Assembly: GCA_036426205.1 (NCBI GenBank)
Contig: WSYH01002450.1
Location: 1-64,000 of the forward strand
DNA length: 64,000 bases
Direction: 5' to 3'
DNA from: Ascaphus truei
Taxonomy: Eukaryota; Chordata; Amphibia; Anura; Ascaphidae
Below are positions 24,227 through 34,866 of the stretch, piece by piece (position 1 is the first letter of the stretch; each line of letters begins with the position of its first letter). The translations under genes were made by a program, and so were the position numbers. The notes beneath the pieces were generated by a model that searched no databases, was not told where the DNA came from, and saw only the letters and a program-made list of their open reading frames with translations.

Positions 24227-24624
24227 CACTGGCGACACACTTTATTCGAGCTCGGCTAGTCCCACGAATTCGGGTATACTCGGGTGTATTGAGGTTTGTG
24301 ACTGTTTTCTGCCCGAGTGCATTGAGGTATTTTCCAGGCAGGGATTGAAGCATTTTATTCCCGCTGGCTGCAATACTGCACAGTATATATATATATATAC
24401 TGCATTACAATTCATGAATTTATGCCATCTGGTAGACACGCAGCATTGCCAGCCTATTAAATCCTAATCATTATCATTTAACAGATCAGCCGCCCGTCAG
24501 CCAGGCATGAACCCAGGCTGGGAAGGCAAACGCAACGGGGCTTGTCAGAGGTGAGGAGCGGCGCATTCCAGGTATCTGCCAGGTACATACTGGGTATTTG
24601 CTCGAATAAAGTGTGTCGGTGCAG
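24227..24624 (+). mobile_element. MITE family A, complete copy A2
   Basis: A 398-bp element flanked by TA (24225-24226 and 24625-24626). The left end CACTGGCGACACACTTTATT and the complement of the right end (CTGCACCGACACACTTTATT) form inverted repeats. A (TA)n run sits near 24384. It interrupts PLE-1 coding sequence, which resumes on either side. Confidence 0.9.
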
Positions 24625-24943
24625 TACCAGTGTTTTTTTTATAATACTTTTGATTTTTCCAGCTTCACTATTATAACCAGTAAGAAACGCAAAGTCTATT
24701 TTTCCATTATTCACCTGATTTTTTATTTTTGGCTGTCGTAACTCTTTTCTGTCACTCATATCAGCCTAACTAAGAGCATCATTCACAATCTCTCTCTTGT
24801 AATCTTTCTCTAAAAATCTCTTTTGAATCAAGGTTGCTTGTGACAGAAATTGATCTCTGTCAATGTAATTTCTCTTGGTTCTGATTCTTGATTCTGAGCC
24901 ACTCCTTCTCCACAAAATGTAATTATTTGTATTAATATATTTC
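24625..24943 (-). pseudogene. PLE-1 RT C-terminal segment
   Basis: The minus strand encodes NTNNYILWRR, then RDQFLSQATLIQKRFLEKDY, then a Lys/Gln-rich stretch with TGYNSEAGKIKSIIKK. This is the PLE region following the RT palm ('..QFLR...C......Q...M..RFLE.GY'). It ends at MITE A2 and starts at the L1-2 target duplication. Confidence 0.75.
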
Positions 24944-24957
24944 AAGTACTGTAGTGC
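24944..24957. repeat. target-site duplication, left, of L1-2 composite
   Basis: AAGTACTGTAGTGC, repeated exactly at 34645-34658 directly after an A-run. Confidence 0.85.
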
Positions 24958-25582
24958 TAGGGGAACAGGAGAGTTAACAACATAGAAAGATGGGGAGGCA
25001 GAAGAGGTAAGGGTATATGGGCTCCAGAGCAGATTACTGGGAGGGAAAAGGGAAGGGAGGGTAGAGAGACTCAAGGAGAGGGACTGACGCACAGGCACAA
25101 CAGGGGAGGATGCAGAGCTGAAGCCAAGGGTCAGAGGAGACGGGGACATAACTTAAAGATTTAGCGGAGATCTTGCGTTTAGCAGTTGCTACAAGAGGCA
25201 AGTTCGGTGGGTACTACAGGGGAAAAGGGGTCAGGTTGAGGAAATTCAACGTTATAAGGTTAGGTTTTTGTTTATTCTTGCATTGGAGGTTTTACATTGA
25301 CTTGTTGATTTACGAAATTAGTCGATATTACAGTTTGGACTAATAAAGCTAATGGTTTGTCGGCTGGGACGGCGGTCCTACAGTCTCCGTGTGTGTCTAC
25401 CCACGGGCTGGGGCAGCTGCCCTAGATCCTGAGGAAGTCCTGGGGAAGAGGTGGTGCAACACGGCCCTTCGGAGAAGGAGGAAGACAGAGGGCGTGTTCC
25501 AGAGACCCACCGACCCACAGGCAAGGGAGAGAAAGTGGTTCCATGTTACCGTTTACTCTCCCACGTTTATGTGTGTGTTGTA
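24958..25582 (-). other. 5' segment of the L1-2 composite, not L1-like (possible L2-type 5' fragment)
   Basis: 24958-25149 holds a Ser/Pro-rich minus-strand frame. 25150-25370 is non-coding. The segment resembles no part of L1-1 and may be the 5' end of an L2/CR1-type element in antisense orientation. It lies inside the 14-bp duplication that brackets L1-2. 25370-25582 is unassigned. Confidence 0.3.
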
Positions 25583-25941
25583 CACTGCCGACACGTTTAA
25601 ATCGAGCAGGGCTAGTTCCGCAAGCCGGGGGATGTCCCGGCTTGCTAGCCCCACTCACTCGGCGTGCCGCGCGTCACCGATGCGCGGTCACGCGTCATCG
25701 GGTGTCAGCGCCCCCTGCACGCGCGTCCAGGGCTCCCCGAGGGAGCCCTGGTGTCCCGCGATCGTGGGACGGCGGCAGGGGGTTCCGGGGGACCCGGCGG
25801 ACCCGGCAGCGGTAGGGAGAGCGCCCCGATCGGAGGGCGCTGTTCCGCTGCTTCGGCGCGCGCCTGGCACCCTCCGGCGCGCGCCAGGTTACTGCTGCAG
25901 CAGAGAACGGGCAAATGCTCGAATAAACTCTGCCGCAGCAG
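25583..25941 (+). mobile_element. MITE family B, copy B2
   Basis: A 359-bp GC-rich element with CACTGCCGACACGTTTAAAT at the left and AATAAACTCTGCCGCAGCAG at the right, TA-flanked. It is highly similar to B1 (inverted) and B3. It lies in the L1-2 region upstream of ORF2. Confidence 0.85.
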
Positions 25942-26138
25942 TATGTGTTTTTTTCCCTTCCTTATGTATCCCATGTACCCATTGTGTCTACCCCCCCCCA
26001 CACTGTCTCCTACACAATTTGTCCCCCGCTGAAGCCCTGCACAGAGCTGAGTACTGCAGAGGAACAGAAACGGCACCGTAGCGGCCCGACATATCAAAAG
26101 GTAGCACTGGGAGCACAAGGTCAGTACCCTACACCACC

Positions 26139-26709
26139 ATGCCTCTAACTTTTATATCACACAACACTAAGGGCCTAAACTCCCCATGCAAATGTAAGAT
26201 AGCACTCACAGACTACAAAAAAAAGGGAGCAGACTTTATCCTACTCCAGGAAACACATTTCAGCACCACTAGTGCTCCCAAGTACTTCGACAAGCAATAC
26301 AATCAGGTATTTCTATCCTCCGCTACAGAAAAAAAGCGGGGTGTAGCAATCCTAGTTCATAATAGGGTAGGCTTAGTGGTAGACAAAGTGAAAAAAGATC
26401 AGGAGGGCAGGTTCTTGATGCTCATAGGATCCATTAATGCACAACCAATAACAATTGCCACGCTATACGCCCCAAATGCCCATGAGGCATATTTTTTCAC
26501 AAAGACATTCAACGTCCTAAATTTTTTTAGCAAATGAGCTCTAATTCTAGGAGGGAATTTCAACACGGCTATGAATACAGCCCTAGATAGATCAGGTCCT
26601 CATAAGCACAAGCCCAAACCACGACCTTCAGCGCTAGAGCAAGTATTAATAGATGTACAGCTAATAGATGCATGGAGAGAGACCCACCCGCTAGAAAGGC
26701 TATACACAT
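26139..26709 (+). pseudogene. L1-2 ORF2, endonuclease domain
   Basis: ORF2p nicks the target and reverse-transcribes LINE RNA. The start ATG at 26139 (MPLTFISHNTKGLNSP) is the usual L1 ORF2 opening with the conserved Asn. ILLQETH (about 26240) supplies the catalytic Glu. An in-frame TGA lies at 26535-26537. The GDFN catalytic box reads GGNFN (26551-26565), with Asp replaced by Asn. The frame is cut at 26709 by the retroviral LTR and resumes at 30927 in the same protein region, as comparison with 53590-53830 shows. Confidence 0.9.
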
Positions 26710-27366
26710 TGATAATGTGTATATCAAGGGGGGACTCCATTTTGTTTGCTATATAACCATTTCTCTATAACCATTATGTACTAACATTTTAGATCTCAGA
26801 AACTAACTAAATGCCAAATGTCATACGTAATTGTCTTCTCAAGTCAGATGTGAGAAAGTGACCTCTCACCCAGTTAATGCCAAACTGAACTATGTTTGTT
26901 CAGACTTATTTAGCTCTGAAGAAACAGGAAATGTCGCCAGCCATGCTGAGCATGACTTTCACGAATGTCTTACACAATACACTGTCCTGAAGAATGACAT
27001 TTCCTTCAACTGCCTCCAAACTCGGTACTCAGGCCACTTCCCAGATCGTAAACTGTCTAACTGTCATTTGCTGAGGTAGACAGACTATGAATTAAAAGGG
27101 AAGTATGTTACTCATATCTGTGTTTTTTCTATGTTCAAGATGGCTATATAAACTGACTGTAAACCCTTTAATAAATAAGAGAACAGTTTTTGACTAAGCT
27201 TCACTGGTTGTCTGACTCAATTACTGCCCTCTCCCGAGCTCGTCCGCCATTTTGTTTTTCCAGATATCAGCGCTTTAAGAGTGGGTTAAAGCCTCCGGAG
27301 GTGAATCGATTCGAGTGGCAGCAGACGTATTCTCACGCAGCGACGTTAGAGAATAGGATACTTTCA
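26710..27366 (+). repeat. 5' LTR of the endogenous retrovirus
   Basis: 657 bp, TGATAATGTGTATAT...TACTTTCA. A TATA-like GGCTATATAAACTG lies at about 27143-27156 and an AATAAATAAGAGAAC polyadenylation-type box at about 27171-27185. Small frames such as 26831-27079 are LTR sequence, since the same frame recurs in the 3' LTR. Confidence 0.95.
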
Positions 27367-27368
27367 GA

Positions 27369-27386
27369 TGGTGTCAGATTTGGGAC
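27369..27386 (+). promoter_or_regulatory. candidate primer-binding site
   Basis: TGGTGTCAGATTTGGGAC begins two bases after the 5' LTR, where retroviral tRNA primers anneal. I cannot name the tRNA with confidence. Confidence 0.5.
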
Positions 27387-27431
27387 AGAAGCCACAGTGG
27401 GTAAGCGTACAAAATATACATTTTATCTGTA

Positions 27432-27789
27432 CACTACCGACACGTTTTATCCGAGCATGGCTAGCACCGCAAGCCGGTGGATTCCCCGGCGTGCTAGCCG
27501 CACTCCCTCAGCGTGCCGCGCATCACCGATGCGCGGTCACGCGTCATCGGGTGCCTGCGCCCCTGCACGCGCGTCCAGGGCTCCCCGAGGGAGCCCTGGT
27601 GTCCCGCGATGTGGGGGATGGCGGCAGGGGTTCCGGGGGACCCGGCGGACCCGGCAGCGGGAGGGAGAGCGCCCCGATCGGAGGGCGCTCCTCCGCTGCT
27701 TCGGCGCGCGCCCGGCACCCTCCGGCGCGCGCCAGGTTACTGCTGCGGCCGAGAACGGGAAAATGCTCGAATAAACTCGGCCGCAGCAG
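27432..27789 (+). mobile_element. MITE family B, copy B3
   Basis: A 358-bp TA-flanked element in the retroviral leader. Left end CACTACCGACACGTTTTATC, right end AATAAACTCGGCCGCAGCAG. It is the deepest nesting level here: MITE in retrovirus in L1 in PLE. Confidence 0.85.
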
Positions 27790-28196
27790 TATATTATCCA
27801 TCTGTGTCTCCTTGCCCAAAGAGCCCATAAAGGTTTTAAGGTTTAGAAGTTTTTAGAGTTACCTCTGCACCGAATGATTCAAGGTTAAGGAAAAATATAG
27901 AAACACTTGAGAAAGGGACTCAAGGTGAAGTCAGGATTAGATGAATCCTTGACTGAGTTATATACACAGGGTTATAGTCCCTGCTGAGAGAAAGGAAAAA
28001 GCAATATATGTGTTTATCTGCTTGAAATACTTTTAAAGTGTCTGTGGAAAAAGTGTTATTTTTTTTAAAGGGGGAAGGAGGATTGTAAGGGATTTTTAAG
28101 GGATTACTGTATTATTGTGCATGTGCATGTTTTATATATATATAAGATAAGATATATAAGATATATAACTGCATAAGTGATAAGTATATAAGTGCA

Positions 28197-29348
28197 ATGC
28201 CAGATAGATTAGTTGAACAACTGACCAAATTGTCAGATTTTGCTACCCATGGGGATATGCCTTACACACGCATGACATTTGCTAATCCTGTTTCATGTAT
28301 TATCTATGATCCAGAAGCAGAGATGCATGATCCTGAAGCACACACGGATGTGTCTGCTCGCATTGAAGGTGTATGGATCACACCAACTACTATATACATT
28401 GCATCAGACAAAGGAGCCTTCATATGGGCTCAGGGACAGCAGCTTGTATTACAGGACAAGTATTTACCTATTGACGAGATATGGGATATAGAATGGAATC
28501 TTTTTTCTACTGACATACCTTTATCATTACAGGACATTGACCCACGGGTATGGGTGACTTCTCACACTGACCCAGGTCTCATCTCCTGCACACCATATGA
28601 GGCTACACTAAAGCCAGGAGTAAGTCCGGTTTACATCAAACAGTACCCATTAACTGTAGAGAAAGAAGCAGGGATAGCACCTATTATCAGGGAGTTACTC
28701 GCAAAGGGAGATAGAACGCAACGTCTCACACCATTACACACACATCACCCGTTAACCCTGCCTAAACCTAACAGCTCGGGCCAGTGGCTTTCACACCAGT
28801 TAGTGCAACCATTAGCGCCTATAGTACCAGATATTACAGCGATCATTACAGCCATACCTGCAACAGCAATCTATTTCACGGTAATAGATTTGAACTCAGC
28901 TTACTTTTCCATTCCGGTGCACCCTAACACAAGATCTTTGTTTGCGTTTACCTATAAAGGTGAACAATACAGGTGGTGTCGTCTACCACAGGGGTATTGC
29001 GATTCCGCCACAGCTTACAGCCTGATCATGCGCAGGACTCTTGCTGACTGGTGTCCGCCCGGTGACTCTGTTTTGCTGCAGTATGTGGATGACTTACTAC
29101 TCTGCAGTCAAACGGAGGAAACGTGCACTCTGGATACGCATAGTCTGATGGAGCATCTCGCTGCTACAGGTCATAAGGTCTCACCTCACAAGGTACAGAT
29201 GGTGATGTTTCATCTTCTCTTCCGCTCCCTTCAGATAAGCCGACACATCATTTCCAGCCCGGAGACAAAGTCGTGGTCAAGCGCCTGCCCGCCAAAGGAG
29301 GGACAACAGAACCTCCCTATGGACTTCCAACCACGATCCTCGCAGTGA
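28197..29348 (+). pseudogene. retroviral pol remnant (partial RT joined to integrase tail)
   Basis: A 383-aa open frame. Roughly the first 120 residues are not recognised. Residues about 123-320 match the RT of class I (gamma/epsilon-like) retroviruses, with a VIDLNSAYFSIPV motif A region, an LPQGYCDS motif B region and the catalytic YVDD (about 29083-29094). There is a gap in the RT finger region. After about residue 325 the frame passes into integrase C-terminal-like sequence out of frame, so RNase H and most of integrase are deleted. Non-functional. Confidence 0.8.
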
Positions 29349-29432
29349 CTCGTACTCAGTGCTGACTGAAGGTTCGTCAACATGGATTCACGCATCACGT
29401 ATCAAGTCAACGAAAGAATAGAGCCATGAATT

Positions 29433-30050
29433 GTGATTCGTGAAATACCAGAAACACGATTTCAGAAGAATCGGCGCAGATGCATACAAGTGTGTCTACT
29501 CTTGAGCATATTGGCAATAATAGCATGCGTTCTTTACTACATATACGTTAACGGATTAAGTACCACGAGTACCACTATTACCTGTCCTCACTACAGTCCA
29601 CCTGAAAGCTCTGTTTTCTCTGGGGAAGGTGAAGTCTCTTCTCTCGTTTATTCAGCAAGAACTATCAATAAGCTGGCATGTGCCGTAGCCAAGGGGTTAA
29701 ATCACACTTCCCAGGCCCTAGAGGAACTAATGATAGATTTACAAATTCACGCAAAGCAATTTTGGAAAATCGCGCCGCAATTGATTATCTTTTGCTTAAA
29801 CATGAGCATGGATGTCAAGATTTTGAGGGAATGTGTTGTTTCAATCTCTCTGATCACTCAAAATCATTGCAAAATATGTGGTGACATCAAAACTCTTGTT
29901 GCAGACATTACTGATAGTTGATCAGTTGATTGGACTTTTGGGTTAGGCGCATGGATTGGAGAATTGGGAAGGAAACTTCTTATGGGATGATAGTAATCAC
30001 TAGCATAATTGTAGTATTAGTTGTTATTTTTTCATGTGCTGCAAATTAAT
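29433..30050 (+). pseudogene. retroviral env remnant
   Basis: 29433-29921 is open for 162 aa. It begins with a basic N-terminus and a hydrophobic segment (about residues 20-42) like a signal or anchor. It then joins, apparently after a large deletion, to transmembrane-subunit-like sequence. In a second frame (29678-29884) a CX6CC disulfide motif typical of gamma-type envelopes is visible. A hydrophobic anchor-like stretch lies at about 29960-30048 in broken frame. The surface subunit is missing and the gene cannot give a functional envelope. Confidence 0.7.
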
Positions 30051-30254
30051 GTGTTTATCTTATGTAAAATGATTAGCCTTTTGGTAGTCAGTTGATCACA
30101 CATATGCATCACTGAACGTTAATGCCCCCATTCATAGTTTCCCAAATATGATCATGACTCTAGACCTAATACTACTAGAGTTCCCGATACCTTTAGTGGA
30201 TTATGATAATATTCAAAACCAGTCGAGACCCTAATCCTGACTTGTCATTGTGAT

Positions 30255-30269
30255 GACAAAAGGAGGGAT
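30255..30269 (+). other. polypurine tract
   Basis: ACAAAAGGAGGGAT immediately precedes the 3' LTR, the expected plus-strand primer position. Confidence 0.6.
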
Positions 30270-30926
30270 TGATAATGTGTATATAAAGGGGGGACTCCAT
30301 TTTGTTTGCTATATAACCATTTCTCTATAACCATTATGTACTAACATTTTAGATCTCAGAAACTAACTAAATGCCAAATGTCATACGTAATTGTCTTCTC
30401 AAGTCAGATGTGAGAAAGTGACCTCTCACCCAGTTAATGCCAAACTGAACTATGTTTGTTCAGACTTATTTAGCTCTGAAGAAACAGGAAATGTCGCCAG
30501 CCATGCTAAGCATGACTTTCACGAATGTCTTACACAATATACTGTCCTGAAGAATGACATTTCCTTCAACTGCCTCCAAACTCGGTACTCAGGTCACTTC
30601 CCAGATCGTAAACTGTCTAACTGTCATTTGCTGAGGTAGACAGACTATGAATTAAAGGGGAAGTATGTTACTCATATCTGTGTTTTTTCTATGTTCAAGA
30701 TGGCTATATAAACTGACTGTAAACCTTTTAATAAATGAGAGAACAGTTTTTGACAAAGCTTCACTGGTTGTCTGACTCAATTACTGCCCTCTCCCGAGCT
30801 CGTCCGCCATTTTGTTTTTCCAGATATCAGCGCTTTAAGAGTGGGTTAAAGCCTCCGGAGGTGAATCGATTCGAGTGGCAGCAGACGTATTCTCACGCAG
30901 CGACGTTAGAGAATAGGATACTTTCA
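30270..30926 (+). repeat. 3' LTR of the endogenous retrovirus
   Basis: 657 bp, the same length as the 5' LTR, with eight substitutions seen by eye and no length change. Confidence 0.95.
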
Positions 30927-33900
30927 CACTTTCTACTCACACCCACACGACTCGTTTAGTAGAATCGATTACTTCTTTGTATCTAGTAGACTGGTCTCCG
31001 CGATCACCCACTCTGGGATCCATGATATTTCATGGTCTGATCACGCACTGATCGAGCTAAGGTGCACTCAGATAGGTTTGGAAAGGCCAAGAGCAAACTG
31101 GAAACTAAATGATTCCCTTCTAAAGATCCCGGACCTTGAGAGAAAGATCAAAGACGAGATCAAATACTTTTTCAATGAAAATAAAGGTAGCGTCGACTCA
31201 CATATAACCCTCTGGGAGGCACATAAAGCAACACTGAGGGGGGTTTTGATTATTATGGGAGCCCAAAAGAAAAAAGAACGCAACGCAAAAATTATTAGGG
31301 AACAAACAGAGCTAAAGCAGCTTTGGGAACAACATAGAAGAACACCCAATGCAGCGACTCTGCAGCAAATTAGAGACATTCAGATTAAACTAAACCCACT
31401 CCTCACCTCCCAGGCCGAAAAATCGCTTAGTTGGTCAAAGAGAAGATTTTTCGAGAAAGCAAACAAACCAGATACCTTACTAGCTAATATGATTAACTCC
31501 AAAACACGTAATTATATTATCCAAGCCTTACGGCGAGAAACGGGGGGGGGGGGGGGGGATTACCGCCAATCCCAAGCAAATTGTAGGGAATTTAAAGCCT
31601 TCTATGCAAAACTATATGACGGGGATAAAGTAACCAGATCTGCAGGGAACAAGGAGGCCCTGCTGAACTTTCTAGAAAGCTCAAATATACCCAGCTTGAG
31701 TGGGATGGACAGAGAGGTGATAGGTAGAGATTTTACAATGGAGGAATTATCAGAGGTTATGAAAAACCTGAAACCCTCTAAAGCCCCGGGTCCCGACGGA
31801 TATTCGAATCTTTATTACAAAAAGTTTAGGAAACAACTAGCCCCTTATCTACTACGTATGTTTAACCAAGTGCTGAATGAATCCCCGTTCCCTAGCCAGA
31901 TGCTCCAAGCATCCATTTCAGTAATCCACAAGACAGGGAAAGACCCTCAGGACTGTTAGAGCTACAGACCTATATCCCTGATTTATTCGGACATCAAAAT
32001 TTATTCCAAATTACTGGCCAATAGATTGAGTCTTATCCTACCCAGACTGGTGCACCCAGATCAAGTCGGTTTTATCCAGGGTCGACAAGCATCTGATAAT
32101 ACCCGACGGATTATTGATCTGATAGAGATAGCCAATTACAAAGATATACCAGTTATGGCGCTCAGTCTGGATGCGGAAAAAGCGTTCGATAGGATAGACT
32201 GGCCATATCTGGAAGCCACGCTTGGGGCGTTTGGAATGGGAGACAAATTGATAAAAGCTATATTCGCTCTCTATTCGGCCCCGTCGGCTAGGGTTTCCCA
32301 CCAGGGATTCGCTTCAGATCCCTTCTAAATTAAGAGTGGAAAACGACAGGGATGCCCGCTCTCCCCCCTCCTCTTTGCACTGTGTATGGAGCCGCTGGCG
32401 GCCCAGATTCGGGATAGCAAAGATATCTCAGGTATTGCCATCGGAAACCAGACGCATAAGGTGGCACTCTATGCGGATGACGTGTTCCTGACAATATCCA
32501 AGCCCCTCACCTCCCTGCCAAACCTGCTCGATCTATTGGGGCGTTTCAATAGAGTCTCCGGGTTCAAAATTAATCAGAGCAAATCGGAGGCTATTAACAT
32601 CAATCTCCCCAAACTCGTTGAAAAATTAATTGCCCTTAACTTCAATTTTCGCTGGCAACAACAACAAATTAAATACCTAGGGGTTAATATCACGCGGACA
32701 TACAACACAATTTACCAGGCAAATTACCCGCGCCTGATGCGGACCCTGAGAGAGGATATCCATAGGTGGGCTAAAAATAAAATTTCTTGGATCGGCAAAA
32801 TCCACTGCGTAAAAATGAACTTGCTCCCTCGCCTACTGTATCTTTTTCAAACCCTTCCAGTGCCGTTAGGCTTGAAGGACACTCTCTCCCTCCAAACTGA
32901 GATAGATAAGTTTATCTGGGGAGATAAAAAGGCGAGGGTGAGCAAACAGATAATGCGCAAACAAACGGGGGCGGGAGGGCTAGCGGTACCTTGTTTGTTG
33001 TCATATTACAGGGCGGCCCAATTGTGTCAAATTGTGCAATGGCACACTAACCCCGACTCCAAAAGACGGGTCGCGTTAGAGCGAGAGGCATGCTCCCCAT
33101 TAGAATTGGAGCACCTGATTTGGTACCCCAAGAAGGTGCGCAATAGCACCAAACTGCCGCTATCCCAATGACCAACTCGCTCTCGATCTGGGCAGGCACG
33201 AGGCTCAAATGCGGCCTGACTAGCAGGGCGTCGGGCATGACACCAATTTGGAATAACCCCCTCTTTGCTCCGGGCCAGTCCCACACGGAATTCTCTATCT
33301 GGAAACAAAACAACATAAAGAAATTAATAGATTTGGAGGGGAGACAAGGCATAAAAATATTCGAAATAGTCAAATCAGATCATCACATCCCTAATGCCGA
33401 GATCTTTCGGTACCTCCAGATCAGGGCGTTCTATCAAAAAGTTCAGCCGCAGACCCCCATGACCAATTTTGAAAAGCTCTGTCGATCAGGGACATCCACG
33501 GCGAGACTCACATCGCAGATGTACAAGGAGGTAACCGGTTCTAGCATGATAGTAAAGGACAAAACCATATACATGACTCAATGGGAGACAGACCTGGGTG
33601 AGGAATTAGAGGTAGAGGACTGGACAAAGATAGTGACGGCGACCTCCAAGAGTTCTATATGCACAACCTTAAGGGAGAAAGCATATAAGGTGATAATGCG
33701 ATGGTACCACACTCCCACAAAACTAGCTAAATTCCTGCCCAGTTACTCCCCATTGTGTCCGAGACAATGTGGACAGCAGGCAGACCTGTTACACATGCTG
33801 TGGTCCTGCCCAAAAATCGTCCCAGTCTGGGATTCAATTAAGGACTGGTTGAATAAGATTACAGGTAAACCCATCCCATTAGATCCATGGCTGTTCCTCT

Positions 33901-34169
33901 TGAACAGACCAGCAGACGGGTTCACCAAAGGAGAAAACAAACTGATAGCTCACTTTGCTATGGCGGTGAGGGGGGAGACTGCAGCACGTTGGAAACAAAA
34001 CATAATTCCCACAATTACAAATATTAGAAACAGAATTTGGTCAGTATGCCAGATGGAAATGTTGACAAGTCTGGTCAACGACACTGGTGAAAATTTTGAA
34101 AAAGTCTGGGTACCATGGTTAGCCCAGAAAGACATCCAGGGAGTGGAAAGGACCACAATTTGGCTTTAA
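30927..34169 (+). pseudogene. L1-2 ORF2, endonuclease end, RT and C-terminal domain
   Basis: It resumes in the endonuclease end with HDISWSDHA (about 31021-31047). The RT follows: KAPGPDGYSN (31780-31810), LDAEKAFDRIDW (about 32170), GKRQGCPLSPLLF (about 32338) and the catalytic YADD (about 32472). Stops lie at 31957-31959 and about 32326. There is a frameshift near 33168. 33168-34169 (333 aa) carries the C-terminal CX3CX7HX4C zinc motif (33760-33815). An unusual 12-13-base G run at about 31547 may be a sequencing or slippage error. Otherwise the domain order is complete. Confidence 0.9.
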
Positions 34170-34644
34170 TACAAGAAATTGCGTTCTCCCATGAGGGAGC
34201 GTTTAGAGACGGGACCCACGACACACATAGATACCCCCCCTCCCTCCCCCTGAGAACCCCGCTCACCCCAGAAGGGACTTATAAGAGAGTGAGAGAGACA
34301 AACCAGCTGAGAGTCGGCTGTCCTACGGGGTACGCACAAATTCCCCAGACGCAGAGAACCAGCGAAGGTGAGGCAGAGGCGGAACCACAGAAGGAGAGCC
34401 CCAACTCCCGCCCCCACCCCTCCCCCCCTTGTCTTTCCTTCTCTTTGTTTGTCCCCCCCTCCAACCCCTGGCCGGTGGCCTGCCCCAGTTTGTCTGTCTG
34501 TCTACCCAGTATGTCCAAAGATGTCTATCCACTCACAATGGAGATTGACACATGCAGTAAGCTTATACTGTAAGCCGTCGTTATCTTACTCACTGTATGT
34601 AAATTATGCTTTGAACAAAATAAAAAATTTAAGTTGAAAAAAAA
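34170..34644 (+). mobile_element. L1-2 3' UTR and A-tail
   Basis: C-rich patches (34230-34260, 34400-34470), then AACAAAATAAAAAATTTAAGTTGAAAAAAAAA before the right target duplication. Confidence 0.75.
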
Positions 34645-34676
34645 AAGTACTGTAGTGCCGACAGTCATTCTAAAAC

Positions 34677-34866
34677 AAACCAGTGGCGATTACCAAAAAG
34701 ACCCAGGTACATGCTGGGTACATGCTGGATTAACAGCTGGGGTCCCTGGCAGTCCCATTCAAACTGAATGGGACTACCAAGGACCCCTGCTGTGTTAATC
34801 CGACGGGCCATTAGCCTCTGCAGAAATGTCACTGAAATGTACCCAGCATGTATCTGGCTAGTTTAA
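34677..34866. mobile_element. foldback MITE (family C)
   Basis: Inverted arms: CCAGGTACATGCTGGGTAC with GTACCCAGCATGTATCTGG, and inside them CAGCTGGGGTCCCTGGCAGTCCC with GGGACTACCAAGGACCCCTGCTG, centred near 34760. It separates two coding segments of PLE-1. The CAGGTACATGCTGGGTA block resembles CAGGTACATACTGGGTA in MITE family A. Confidence 0.65.

Larger units (their letters stand above)
26710..30926 (+). mobile_element. class I endogenous retrovirus, internally deleted, inside L1-2
   Basis: A 4,217-bp provirus with two 657-bp LTRs beginning TG and ending CA. Flanks are CACAT on the left and CACTT on the right, a 5-bp duplication with one change. gag and large parts of pol are missing. A short RT segment, an integrase-tail fragment and an env remnant persist. 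MITE B3 sits in its leader. By eye I count 8 differences between the LTRs, which suggests a fairly young insertion. Confidence 0.9.

Noticed and set aside
26831..27079. 82-aa frame repeated at 30391-30639
   Set aside because: The repetition is only because both are the same part of the two retroviral LTRs.
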